15,052 nucleotides of DNA from Ignavibacteria bacterium (GCA_013298375.1 JAAFHM010000056.1:1-15052); one strand, 5' to 3'; positions 8,162 through 15,052 are shown, counted from the stretch's first letter. The notes: generated from the sequence alone by a model not told the origin. Numbers and translations: made by a program.

Positions 8162-8212
8162 CCATTGTGGGGCAGCATTATCGCGCTCGTTGCTATTTCT
8201 TCTCAAGCAGAT

Positions 8213-8797
8213 TCACGCCAAAAATGCCGCCGAAAATGCTTCCGGCAATAATTCTTTCATCGTAAAGCGTTTTTCCACTCCCTGAAGATTCACCAGAACA
8301 ACCAGTGCATCCGGCGCAAAATCGTATAACAACTGTCGGCACGCACCACAGGGGGGCGTAAGATTATCGGTATCCGCCGCAACGACTACCCCCAAAAAGC
8401 GCCTTTTCCCGTGCGCCACCGCCGAGACCAGTGCCGTGCGCTCGGCGCAAATGGTCAGCCCGTAGCTGCTACATTCAACATTGCAACCGATAGAAAACGA
8501 TTCGTCTTCCGCAATCAACGTTGCCCCCACGAGAAAATTCGAGAACGGCGCAAATGCTCGTTGGCGCGTCTCCAATGCCCGATCTTTTGCGGCTGCCAGA
8601 AGCTCGGTATAATGCACAAGCGGCTTGGAAAGCTGTTGTACGAAGGAATCAATACTGCGCCGAAGATTCTCCGCATCAGCAGAGTCTTCACCCTGAAGTT
8701 GTTTCAAGGCGCTTTCGGTATAAAGACCAAGCGCAAGTTGGTCGTTATTCGCCTGAAAATCTCGCGCAATAGTAAGGAAGTGTTGTGATGTAGCCAT
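8213..8797 (-). CDS. cdd: Cytidine deaminase with N-terminal extension
   Basis: This 194-residue protein's C-terminal ~130 residues match the tetrameric (short-form) cytidine deaminase. AFAPFSNFLVGATL (81-94) is the entry segment. GCNVECSSYGLTICAERTAL (104-123) supplies a zinc Cys117 and the catalytic Glu119, and PPCGACRQLL (148-157) supplies zinc Cys150 and Cys153. The enzyme hydrolyses cytidine and deoxycytidine to uridine and deoxyuridine in cytoplasmic pyrimidine salvage. Residue 109 is Cys where many homologues have Asn (NVEN). The first ~62 residues are extra compared with the usual ~130-residue enzyme, look helical, and match nothing I recognise. They are in the same frame with no later ATG at the domain boundary, so the extension is probably translated. 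No strong Shine-Dalgarno site precedes the start. Confidence 0.92.
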   Translation of the reverse strand: MATSQHFLTIARDFQANNDQLALGLYTESALKQLQGEDSADAENLRRSIDSFVQQLSKPLVHYTELLAAAKDRALETRQRAFAPFSNFLVGATLIAEDESFSIGCNVECSSYGLTICAERTALVSAVAHGKRRFLGVVVAADTDNLTPPCGACRQLLYDFAPDALVVLVNLQGVEKRFTMKELLPEAFSAAFLA

Positions 8798-8891
8798 AAA
8801 CAGGTCAGCAGAATAAACGTTGTGGGCAATAATCGCCTCAAAAAATACAAGACCTCAACGAGTTTTCTGTGATTTTACCACAAAAAACCTG

Positions 8892-8899
8892 TACCTTTG
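8892..8899 (+). promoter_or_regulatory. Bacteroidota -7 element (TACCTTTG) for the OmpA-family gene
   Basis: TACCTTTG matches TAnnTTTG. It lies 106 bp upstream of the ATG at 9005, in the intergenic region between the divergent cdd gene and the OmpA-family gene. The -33 element is poor (CTGTG around the right distance). It would place transcription start near 8905 with a ~100-nt leader. Confidence 0.4.
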
Positions 8900-9004
8900 T
8901 AATTTGCTTATTTTACCCGATATGTCCAACGAAATCCTATCGGGCGCTCTTAATCAAACCGACACACCAGTTACAGACTGGCGTACCACCATGATAACTG
9001 TTCC

Positions 9005-11146
9005 ATGATTCTCTTGCACTGCTTGATTTCATCGTCTTCACAATATTGCTTGTTGCGGCTTTTGATACTCTTCTTTTTGTGCGAAATTCCCGGTACTATG
9101 CTGAGTGCGCAAAAAACATCGCCATCATCACCGCTTTCCTCTGGCACGACGGCTGTGCAGGAGCCAAAAGTACAATGGGCATCGAAACTGGTGCGAATTA
9201 CCTCGCAGACCCGTAATATTGGTGCATATTCTGCATTTCAACTGCTCGGCAAGCCCAACATCCTTTCCCGCGCAGGCGAGACCAATCCTTGCTCGTGGTC
9301 GTCCTCAAAAGACAACAACAAAATACCCGTTAGTATTACCGACAACCTCCGCGTTGGTTTTGCAGTGCCAGTGGCTGCGAAGCAGGTAGCAGTGGCGGAA
9401 AATCTCAACCCAGGTGCAATTTCCGCCATCATTATTCGCGGTACAAGCCCACAGGAATTTGATACCGTCTATAAGGCGCAGCCCCGTCCGCTTCCTGTGA
9501 CATGGCGAATGCTCAATGTTTTTTTTGAACCCCGCGCCTTCAAAGTGAGCGAAGTCGAATTGGTCGTCAATGTCGGCTTAGTTGCTGGTGCAAACGAGAT
9601 TGATGCCATTGCACTTGGCACAACACGGGACACGATTAAACCGGAAATCAACCTCGTGGCGGGTGTGGAAACAAAAATATCACCAGAAAACCTTGGCGAT
9701 GGCGTAAATACGTCGTCGGACGAGCTTTTTCCCATCATTGCGCCTAACGGAAAAACGCTCTATTTTTGTCGGAAAAATTATCCGAATAACTACGGAGCAG
9801 ATAAATTCGAGGATATTTGGTACGCCGAACAAGAAGAAGACAGCACGACTCATCAGCTTTTCTGGGGAACAGCAAAAAATATCGGACAACCGCTCAACAA
9901 TCAGCATCCAAACTTCCTTTGCGGCATTCTGCCCGACGGAAACACCATGCTCGTCGGCAATGTGTATCTGCCGAATGGCGGCGTTCGTGGCGGAATTTCG
10001 ATGTCATACCGCACCACTGAGGGTTGGAGTCAGCCTGTGCGCCAGCAAATTATGGATTATCAAGTAAATAAAGATGTCGTCAATTATTCTCTTGCTCCCG
10101 ACGGCAAGACCTTACTCATGGCGCTTGACCGCAACACGTCCATTGGCGGCATGGATCTTTTTGTGAGTTTTTTGCAACCAAGCGGAAAATGGTCGCCGCC
10201 GCTCAATCTCGGATATGATGTCAACACACCCGGCGACGAAACAACGGTCTTTCTTGCCAGCGACGGCATAACGCTCTATTTCTCGTCCGACGGGCATAAT
10301 GGCTATGGCAACAATGATATTTTTATGACCCGCCGTACCGATTCGACATGGCAACACTGGACAGAGCCGCAAAACCTTGGTCCGTCCATCAATACCAGCG
10401 ATTGGGATGCATATTTTTCTCTTCCTGCTTCGGGCGAGTTTGCGTACTTTGTTTCTTACAAAGACACCTTCGGCAAAGGTGATATTTATCGTATCGCCAT
10501 ACCCGATGCCTTGCGCCCGCGCCCCGTAACACTTATGTCGGGAAGAGTTGTGGATGCTCGCACGAAAAAGCCCATTGGCGCGATTATTCGCTATGAATCG
10601 CTCACCACGGGGCGTGAAATCGGCATTGCGCGGAGTGACTCTTTAACGGGCGCTTACACTATCTCGCTTCCAGTCGGCGAACTCTACGGATTTCGCGCTG
10701 AAGCAGACCAGTACATTTCCATCAATGAAAATATTGATTTGCGGAATTTGGAAAAATACCAAGAAGTGAAGCGGGATTTGCGACTAGTGAAACTTGAAAA
10801 AGGGCAATCCGTACTGGTAAACAATATTTTTTTCGATACCGGAAAATGGGACTTGCGCCCGGAGTCCGACCCTGAATTGAAGCGCATTGCCGACGTTTTG
10901 CTGCGTAATCCTTCAATGTCTATCACCATTGCGGGCTACACCGACAATGTTGGCGCAAAAAAAGCCAATTTGGATTTATCCCAAAAACGCGCTCAAGCTG
11001 TTTTCACGTACTTTGTACAACTTGGTATTGAGCAAAAACGCCTTCTGGCAAAAGGCTTCGGCGCAGAAAAGCCCGCAACCAGCAATAAATCCGAAGAAGG
11101 ACGACAGCAAAATCGCCGCGTGGAATTTATTATTGATAAACTGTAA
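9005..11146 (+). CDS. OmpA-family envelope protein with PD40 propeller
   Basis: The 713-residue product starts with a signal peptide (about 1-35, LLRLLILFFLCEIPG...LSA-Q). Residues 45-205 form a beta-rich region with ENLNPGAISAIIIRG and ANEIDAIALG, which recalls discoidin-like (F5/8-type) carbohydrate-binding jelly rolls; this is tentative. Residues about 230-500 hold PD40/WD40-like propeller repeats (ELFPIIAPNGKTLYF, NYSLAPDGKTLLMAL, VFLASDGITLYFSSDG, SLPASGEFAYF). About 507-595 is a carboxypeptidase-regulatory-like domain (SGRVVDARTKKPIGAIIRYE). Residues 603-713 form the C-terminal OmpA peptidoglycan-binding domain (NNIFFDTGKWDLRPES, ITIAGYTDNVGAKKANLDLS, GFGAEKP, QQNRRVEFI). The protein is likely anchored to peptidoglycan in the periplasm or at the outer membrane. 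Related PD40-CpcD-OmpA proteins occur with the T9SS machinery (PorE-like), though that link is family knowledge, not shown here. Confidence 0.92.
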   Translation: MILLHCLISSSSQYCLLRLLILFFLCEIPGTMLSAQKTSPSSPLSSGTTAVQEPKVQWASKLVRITSQTRNIGAYSAFQLLGKPNILSRAGETNPCSWSSSKDNNKIPVSITDNLRVGFAVPVAAKQVAVAENLNPGAISAIIIRGTSPQEFDTVYKAQPRPLPVTWRMLNVFFEPRAFKVSEVELVVNVGLVAGANEIDAIALGTTRDTIKPEINLVAGVETKISPENLGDGVNTSSDELFPIIAPNGKTLYFCRKNYPNNYGADKFEDIWYAEQEEDSTTHQLFWGTAKNIGQPLNNQHPNFLCGILPDGNTMLVGNVYLPNGGVRGGISMSYRTTEGWSQPVRQQIMDYQVNKDVVNYSLAPDGKTLLMALDRNTSIGGMDLFVSFLQPSGKWSPPLNLGYDVNTPGDETTVFLASDGITLYFSSDGHNGYGNNDIFMTRRTDSTWQHWTEPQNLGPSINTSDWDAYFSLPASGEFAYFVSYKDTFGKGDIYRIAIPDALRPRPVTLMSGRVVDARTKKPIGAIIRYESLTTGREIGIARSDSLTGAYTISLPVGELYGFRAEADQYISINENIDLRNLEKYQEVKRDLRLVKLEKGQSVLVNNIFFDTGKWDLRPESDPELKRIADVLLRNPSMSITIAGYTDNVGAKKANLDLSQKRAQAVFTYFVQLGIEQKRLLAKGFGAEKPATSNKSEEGRQQNRRVEFIIDKL

Positions 11147-11162
11147 CTGCTCAGGTACGCGC

Positions 11163-11265
11163 TCCCGTCCTACGCTTTCCTAAGCGTAGAACGGATTTCC
11201 CGGAATTACCCGAAAAAATCAGCACCGGGAAAGCCGTTCTACCGTTAAGAAACGGTAGGACGGGA
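11163..11265. repeat. REPIN-like double palindrome
   Basis: Two 41-bp arms (11163-11203 and 11225-11265) are inverted copies differing at six positions, around a 21-bp centre. Each arm also folds on itself: CTACGC (11171-11176)/GCGTAG (11184-11189) in the left arm and CTACCG (11241-11246)/CGGTAG (11253-11258) in the right. Four of the six differences are paired G-C to C-G swaps that keep both internal stems. Outside the arms are no T-tracts, so it is not a simple terminator. Two inverted hairpin-forming units in tandem is the REPIN (paired REP) architecture. No REP-associated transposase is in the window. Confidence 0.7.
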
Positions 11266-11311
11266 ATACAGACCTGACCCGTTACGATAAACTCTGTTTG
11301 AAGATATTTTT

Positions 11312-11848
11312 ATGACAACGCTCTCGACAGCACAGCGCACAGCCGTATTTCTCGCCGCCTTGGGCGGTATTGTCTGGCTTGGTGGCTTGATCATTCGGGC
11401 TGCCATCGGTTTTGATTTATTTATTCCCGGCACACTGACCTTCAAACCCGATATGCCGCCACTAGCACAAGCACAGGCATTACGGCTGTTTACACAAACG
11501 TCATTTTACACAATGAGTGGATATGGCGTACTGCTGCTGCTGGGTGGATATTTGTGGCTGTCGCACAAGGCGCTCTGGCGGCAGCGCGGCGGCTTGTTTA
11601 TCGGCGGGATGCTTGTGATAGTGTATATTCCGATTGAATGCTGGCAAATATATTACGATATCGAACTGATACAACTCGTGCGATATGCCTCGTATTCTGA
11701 GTTTCCCCTAGAAGCAGCAAAACAACTCCTCACCAAGCGCATCACGATTTTAAGCGGCGCAGGACCATTTTTATCCATGCTCGGCTATCTGAGCGCTGTT
11801 TTTTTTCTTATTGTTCAACCAATGCAAATGCGCACAGAAGAGCATTGA
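11312..11848 (+). CDS. Four-helix integral membrane protein of unknown function
   Basis: I do not recognise the family of this 178-residue protein. Four hydrophobic segments are clear: about 11-33 (AVFLAALGGIVWLGGLIIR), 65-84 (FYTMSGYGVLLLLGGYLWL), 93-115 (GGLFIGGMLVIVYIPIECW) and 147-170 (ILSGAGPFLSMLGYLSAVFF). This predicts both termini on the same side. Loops carry ordinary charged residues, and no catalytic motif or heme-type histidine pattern stands out. The ATG at 11312 follows GAAGA at a reasonable distance. It lies between the REPIN-like element and the RsbV-like gene on the same strand. A 98-134-bp gap and a separate -7 motif suggest it is not in the same operon as the RsbV-like gene. 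Confidence 0.8.
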   Translation: MTTLSTAQRTAVFLAALGGIVWLGGLIIRAAIGFDLFIPGTLTFKPDMPPLAQAQALRLFTQTSFYTMSGYGVLLLLGGYLWLSHKALWRQRGGLFIGGMLVIVYIPIECWQIYYDIELIQLVRYASYSEFPLEAAKQLLTKRITILSGAGPFLSMLGYLSAVFFLIVQPMQMRTEEH

Positions 11849-11891
11849 TGCGGCTCTTGGGTTTTACCACCAGCGAACAATCTTTTTTCAG

Positions 11892-11899
11892 TATATTTG
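11892..11899 (+). promoter_or_regulatory. Bacteroidota -7 element (TATATTTG) before the RsbV-like gene
   Basis: TATATTTG matches TAnnTTTG and lies 83 bp upstream of the ATG at 11983. A TTG occurs farther upstream (11857-11859), but the spacing is too long, so the -33 element is not convincing. It probably drives the RsbV/RsbW-like pair. Confidence 0.35.
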
Positions 11900-11982
11900 C
11901 AAGTTGTAATCGTGAGCAACAGCATGGATAATGACGATTTTTCATCATGCAACTTTTTGACCCACAAAGCGTAGAGACAGTT

Positions 11983-12330
11983 ATGAGCAAATTTTCTATC
12001 GAGCAAAAAAACAACGGTAGCACAGAAGTCTTTTATCTGAAAGGCTTTCTTGATGCGCATACCGCACCGGAACTCGAATCAGCAATAGCAGGAGCGATTG
12101 CTGCGGGGCAGCATCGTCTCGTTGTGAATTTCAACGATTTAGAGTATATCAGCAGCGCCGGACTTGGCGTATTTATGGTGTTTATCGAAGAAGTACGCGC
12201 CACTGGCGGCGATATCAAGCTAACCGCAATGAAGCAAAAAGTCTATACGGTCTTTGATTTACTCGGTTTCCCGATGCTGTTCGACATCACCGAAAAAGAA
12301 GAAGAAGCGCTCGCCAAATTTTCGGCATGA
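11983..12330 (+). CDS. STAS-domain anti-anti-sigma factor (RsbV/SpoIIAA-like)
   Basis: I choose ATG 11983 (115 residues) over the in-frame ATG at 11947 because the STAS fold begins directly with FSIEQKNNGSTEVFYLKG and AGAGAC lies upstream of it. The product is a complete STAS domain: LKGFLDAHTAPELESAI, then VVNFNDLEYISSAGLGVFM with the Ser57-Ser58 pair, where the kinase phosphorylates in RsbV and SpoIIAA, then TGGDIKLTAMKQKVYTVFDLLGF. In partner switching the unphosphorylated form binds and sequesters the anti-sigma kinase, and phosphorylation releases it. The cognate kinase-like gene follows about 130 bp downstream. A small hairpin (TTGATA 12335-12340 with TATCAA 12344-12349) sits between them. 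In this phylum the target may be a sigma factor or another process such as envelope or polysaccharide control. Confidence 0.9.
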   Translation: MSKFSIEQKNNGSTEVFYLKGFLDAHTAPELESAIAGAIAAGQHRLVVNFNDLEYISSAGLGVFMVFIEEVRATGGDIKLTAMKQKVYTVFDLLGFPMLFDITEKEEEALAKFSA

Positions 12331-12460
12331 AATTTTGATACACTATCAAGAGAAAATCCCTTTCTTTCACGCAAAGGCATAAACTTTTTATGAGCGCAAA
12401 AGAATCTGAATGATTATTGCGCGTTACCGTACAGCCACTTCTTTTTGCACCGAAGACAGA

Positions 12461-12919
12461 ATGTCCAAAACAGCTTCCTTCATACACGAGCGCCTGACGG
12501 CTTCCGGCGATACAACCGAATTGGAGCGAATCCGCCAGTTCGTGCAGGATAAAGCGCGTGAATTTGGATTTTCCGAGCAGGGCATTCATAAAATTGCTCT
12601 GGCTGTTGATGAAGCCTGTTCCAACCTCATTCGTCACTCCTATCATCTCGACCACGCACGAGAATTTTTTGTTGATATAAGCCCCCAAGATGACGATGCT
12701 CTTGTCATAGAAATCCTTGACAACGGCACATCCTTCGACCCCCTCACTGTCCCTGCTCCCGACCTGAATCAATACGCAGCCCAACACCGCAAAGGCGGCT
12801 TTGGTGTGCATATTATCCGTATGGTCATGGATGCCGTCGAATACTTCCCCGCCGAAACCTCTGAGCGTGGAAACCCCTCCCAAATGAATCGCCTCCGACT
12901 CGTTAAAAAACTCAACTGA
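12461..12919 (+). CDS. RsbW-like anti-sigma regulatory factor (HATPase_c_2 kinase)
   Basis: I use ATG 12461 (152 residues). An in-frame ATG at 12410 would add 17 residues that do not belong to the fold. The product is a GHKL/Bergerat ATPase of the RsbW type: helical TELERIRQFVQDKAREFGFSE (about 19-39), N-box VDEACSNLIRHSY (Glu51, Asn55), G1 box DNGTSFDP (87-94) and G2 box GGFGVHIIRMVMD (112-124). RsbW-type proteins phosphorylate a serine of their STAS antagonist and, when free, bind their sigma factor or other partner. The antagonist-like gene lies just upstream on the same strand. No PP2C phosphatase, which would reset the antagonist, and no sigma factor is in the window, so the signal input and target lie elsewhere. 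Confidence 0.9.
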   Translation: MSKTASFIHERLTASGDTTELERIRQFVQDKAREFGFSEQGIHKIALAVDEACSNLIRHSYHLDHAREFFVDISPQDDDALVIEILDNGTSFDPLTVPAPDLNQYAAQHRKGGFGVHIIRMVMDAVEYFPAETSERGNPSQMNRLRLVKKLN

Positions 12920-12993
12920 ATTATCCATATTGTCCTGCGTTCAATAAAACAGGCTGTGTGAGGGAAACCCCGCATAAAACCTGAAAAAACGTA

Positions 12994-13023
12994 TTGCCTC
13001 GTTCCGAGAAAGGAATATATTTG
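12994..13023 (+). promoter_or_regulatory. Bacteroidota promoter upstream of the ATPase-HNH pair
   Basis: TTG at 12994-12996 (-33 core), a 19-nt spacer and TATATTTG at 13016-13023 (-7) give the best-matching Bacteroidota promoter in the window. Transcription would begin near 13030, leaving a ~190-nt leader before the ATPase start at 13219. The leader contains a possible 20-codon upstream frame (13055-13117) whose significance is unclear. Confidence 0.55.
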
Positions 13024-13218
13024 TGGGAAAACGTGATAAGGTATAGCCGAAAGAATGATGATTCTACGCGACTACCAAACCCTTTTCCCCAAAATCATGA
13101 CCCAACTCTGTGTTTGACAATGACACAAAAAACTTCTTTGTTCGTCGGTATTTTTGTCGTTGATTTGTGGTGTTTCAGAATACCTTGTCGAACCATTACT
13201 TTGCCTAACAAAGCATTT

Positions 13219-14502
13219 ATGCGCATCAAAGAACTTCATCTTACCAATATCGGACCGTTTAACGACGCACACCTAGAGTTTGCCGCCGATGATGCGCCGC
13301 GTGTAACCATCATCACAGGCGAGAATGGGACGGGGAAGACGATTGTTTTGGATGCGATACGGGAGTTGTTTGGTGGCGGTTATGCCGTTATGGAGCGTTC
13401 GATTTTTAGGAACAAAAGGCATTTTGAAATCAAGATGAGACTGGAAGTTGATAGTCAAAGCGAAACCATCGTGGCAAATAAACTGGAAGGTGTAAATCAG
13501 ATTGATAAAAATTTCAGAGCAGAAAAAGTCTTTCGGTTAATGCGAAATAATAGTATTAGCACATTACCTTACAGCCTCACTACTGAAGATGTGATTTGTC
13601 CAAATTGGATTGTTGATTACTGGAAGCCAAACCTGTTCGCAGAGTCTGCCGCTAGTGATGAAAGTTCTCTAATAGATTCCAGTGATTACATTTTACCAGA
13701 CCCAAAATACTATTTGGTGAAATCTCTGCAAGGTATTCATACAAATCAAGGTACAAGTAGATACATCTATTTCTTTGAGAACTTAAGTAATAGTCGAGAC
13801 CCAAAGGAAAAACAGATTGGCGAAGTAATTTATCCCATTCTTGAAAAAATCGTCAAAGTAAGCCTTCTCGAAGGCGGCAAACTCAAATTTGTACGCCGCT
13901 CAGAACTAATGCCAATCATCGAACAAAACGGCATGGAAGTACCGCTATCCAACCTCAGTAGCGGCAATCTCTACATGATTCAGCGCCTCGTCTCGCTCTT
14001 AGGCAAGATGTACGCCGTTCACATTCTCCGCCAAACACCGCCTGAAACCTTGTGCGAAACGCCCGGACTGCTGCTGATAGACGAAGCCGAAAATCACTTG
14101 CATCCAAAATGGCAAAAGCGCTTCATTCCGACGATTTTGGAGATTTTTCCGAACTTGCAGATTATCGCCACGACGCACTCACCGTTTATCGTTTCGTCGG
14201 TTAAAGGTGCGAAAGTATATGTTTGCAAGCCGCATACCGACCATTGTACGATTGAGGACGAGACGGATTATTACGTGAACAAGCCTGTGGATGAAGTGCT
14301 TGCGTCGCCAGTGTTTGATACTTCGCCGTTCAGCAAAGACATATCTACACTCCTGCAGGAACGCAAAAAAGCAATTAGCGAGGGTAATAAAGAAGAGCGT
14401 GAGCGCATTGAAGCACGGCTACAAGAAGAAAACCCTGAGTATTTCGCGTATTTTGACATTGACAAGCGCATGGAGGCGTTGATGCAAGGAGTTGAACAAT
14501 GA
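13219..14502 (+). CDS. ptuA: AAA/ABC-type ATPase, PtuA-like (Septu defence)
   Basis: I start at ATG 13219 (427 residues), since MRIKELHLTNIGPFNDAHLEF is the typical N-terminal strand pair of RecF/SMC-like ATPases; the open frame before it is leader. Walker A is GENGTGKT (34-41). A signature-like segment NLSSGNLYM lies at about 245-253. Walker B with catalytic acid is LLLIDEAENHLHP (Asp288, Glu289), and the switch histidine is in TTHSPF (His320). The central part (about 70-220) is AT-richer, variable, and presumably the sensing or dimerisation insert. The C-terminus (about 345-427) is charged and helical. The stop overlaps the start of an HNH nuclease gene by 4 bp. An AAA ATPase coupled to a small HNH nuclease is the layout of Septu (PtuAB), in which the ATPase controls a nuclease that cuts DNA during phage infection. 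Other two-gene ATPase-HNH systems remain possible. Confidence 0.8.
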   Translation: MRIKELHLTNIGPFNDAHLEFAADDAPRVTIITGENGTGKTIVLDAIRELFGGGYAVMERSIFRNKRHFEIKMRLEVDSQSETIVANKLEGVNQIDKNFRAEKVFRLMRNNSISTLPYSLTTEDVICPNWIVDYWKPNLFAESAASDESSLIDSSDYILPDPKYYLVKSLQGIHTNQGTSRYIYFFENLSNSRDPKEKQIGEVIYPILEKIVKVSLLEGGKLKFVRRSELMPIIEQNGMEVPLSNLSSGNLYMIQRLVSLLGKMYAVHILRQTPPETLCETPGLLLIDEAENHLHPKWQKRFIPTILEIFPNLQIIATTHSPFIVSSVKGAKVYVCKPHTDHCTIEDETDYYVNKPVDEVLASPVFDTSPFSKDISTLLQERKKAISEGNKEERERIEARLQEENPEYFAYFDIDKRMEALMQGVEQ

Positions 14503-14945
14503 GATATATCCAGCGTTTGCCGAAGCCTGAAGTATTAGAAAAGAATGCCGCACAATGGACGGCAGATTTTCTTGCCGTTCGCACGGCAAATCCCAACAAA
14601 AAGCGCCCAGACAATAGCAAATATGCTCATAAGGAAATCAAGAATTACCTTGCGGGCATGAGTTCCAAAAAGTGCTTTTATTGTGAACGACCAATTGTAG
14701 AAAGTGAATACGAAATAGACCATTTCATTGAAGCAGTAGAGCGTCCTGATTTAGCATTTGACTGGGAAAATCTCTACTTGAGTTGTAAAAACTGTAACAG
14801 AGAAAAAATTCCTAACACAAAATTGCCCAATATAGAAACGCTCAATCCCTGTTCCAATAAGCATTTGCACAACGAACATCTTGCTTTTGATGATGAGCAG
14901 ATTCGTTCTCGAGACGGCTCCCAGTTATTCCCTTTCGGGAGATAA
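14499..14945 (+). CDS. ptuB: HNH endonuclease, PtuB-like, apparently C-terminally short
   Basis: The 148-residue protein begins MRYIQRLPKPEVLEKNA, like the TIGR02646/PtuB-type HNH family. The zinc-bound HNH core is complete: CFYCE (Cys59, Cys62), EIDHF (Asp74-His75), DWENLYLSC (Asn91) and SCKNCNREK (Cys96, Cys99, Asn100). Then come LNPCSNKHLHNEHLAFDDEQIRSRDGS, which matches the family's post-core segment. The last residues QLFPFGR and the stop come where I would expect a further helical C-terminal part, and PtuB proteins I know of are usually longer (around 200 residues). No continuation is evident in the other frames. The start overlaps the ATPase stop by 4 bp (ATGA), implying translational coupling. 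The predicted activity is DNA cleavage under control of the ATPase; loss of the tail could alter or abolish complex formation. Confidence 0.78.
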   Translation: MRYIQRLPKPEVLEKNAAQWTADFLAVRTANPNKKRPDNSKYAHKEIKNYLAGMSSKKCFYCERPIVESEYEIDHFIEAVERPDLAFDWENLYLSCKNCNREKIPNTKLPNIETLNPCSNKHLHNEHLAFDDEQIRSRDGSQLFPFGR

Positions 14946-14972
14946 ATTCGTAAATTGTATAATTTTTGCATT

Positions 14973-15052
14973 ATGCCTTCAATACGCTCTCAATTCACGG
15001 CTCGTGGCTTTGATGCCCAAGAATACCGCCGCTTTGTTCATCGGCATCAAGA
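14973..15052 (+). CDS. Start of an unidentified gene, cut by the window end
   Basis: An ATG at 14973 opens a frame that stays open for 26 codons to the last base (MPSIRSQFTARGFDAQEYRR and onward to VHRHQ). Its composition (alternating basic and aromatic residues, local GC as in neighbouring genes) looks like coding sequence. A TATAAT lies at 14958-14963, very close to the start. It follows the nuclease stop by 27 bp, so it may be a third gene of the same operon. Too little is present to identify a family. Confidence 0.4.
   Translation, partial: MPSIRSQFTARGFDAQEYRRFVHRHQ

Noticed and set aside
11163..11265. Double palindrome as the terminator of the OmpA-family gene
   Set aside because: No T-run follows on either strand, and the two-arm architecture with covariation fits a REP-type element better. 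It may still influence transcript ends.
12994..13218. 75-codon N-terminal extension of the ATPase
   Set aside because: The canonical ATPase N-terminus starts at 13219, and the promoter at 12994-13023 lies inside this stretch.
14918..14941. Hairpin CTCCC/GGGAG at the end of the nuclease gene as a terminator
   Set aside because: Stem of 5 bp with a 14-nt loop and no T-tract directly after it.

Overview
The window suggests a member of the Bacteroidota or a close FCB relative (a Kapabacteria- or Ignavibacteria-like lineage is possible). Four things point there. It has an adjacent SusC/SusD-type outer-membrane pair. It has a secreted protein with a type IX secretion (T9SS) C-terminal sorting domain. 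It has an OmpA-family protein with PD40 propeller repeats. Several intergenic regions carry the TAnnTTTG -7 promoter motif typical of that phylum. No rRNA, tRNA, CRISPR array or transposase gene was seen.

Left end, 1-760: no intact gene. It holds a short ~21-bp-period repeat, a compound palindromic element (221-335), a strong plus-strand terminator (371-411) and a truncated HigB/RelE-type toxin remnant on the minus strand. A TACCTTTG motif at 131-138 upstream of the terminator makes a small non-coding transcript conceivable.

Minus-strand block, 816-6544: in transcription order, a SusC-like TonB-dependent transporter broken by a frameshift near 4499, a SusD-like lipoprotein, and a T9SS-sorted secreted protein, ending at a good terminator (816-855). 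Intact, this would be an outer-membrane uptake unit plus a surface or secreted protein. The substrate cannot be read from the sequence. A 486-bp leader region without a credible gene (6545-7030) precedes susC.

Middle, 7031-8797: a membrane-anchored ComEA-like helix-hairpin-helix protein (minus), a divergent stand-alone receiver domain whose phospho-acceptor Asp is replaced by Asn (plus), an (GAAA)8 microsatellite, and a cytidine deaminase with a long N-terminal extension (minus).

Right, 9005-12919, plus strand: a 713-residue OmpA-family envelope protein, a 103-bp REPIN-like double palindrome, a four-helix membrane protein of unknown function, and an RsbV-like/RsbW-like pair (STAS antagonist and anti-sigma kinase) of a partner-switching module. 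No phosphatase or sigma factor is present in the window.

Right end, 13016-15052: a well-formed Bacteroidota promoter precedes two genes overlapping by 4 bp, an AAA/ABC-type ATPase and an HNH nuclease. The arrangement matches a Septu-type (PtuA/PtuB) anti-phage defence system. The nuclease looks short at its C-terminus, and a further gene begins at 14973 and runs off the window. This is the most probable defence locus here; it looks like a variant of a known type rather than something entirely new.
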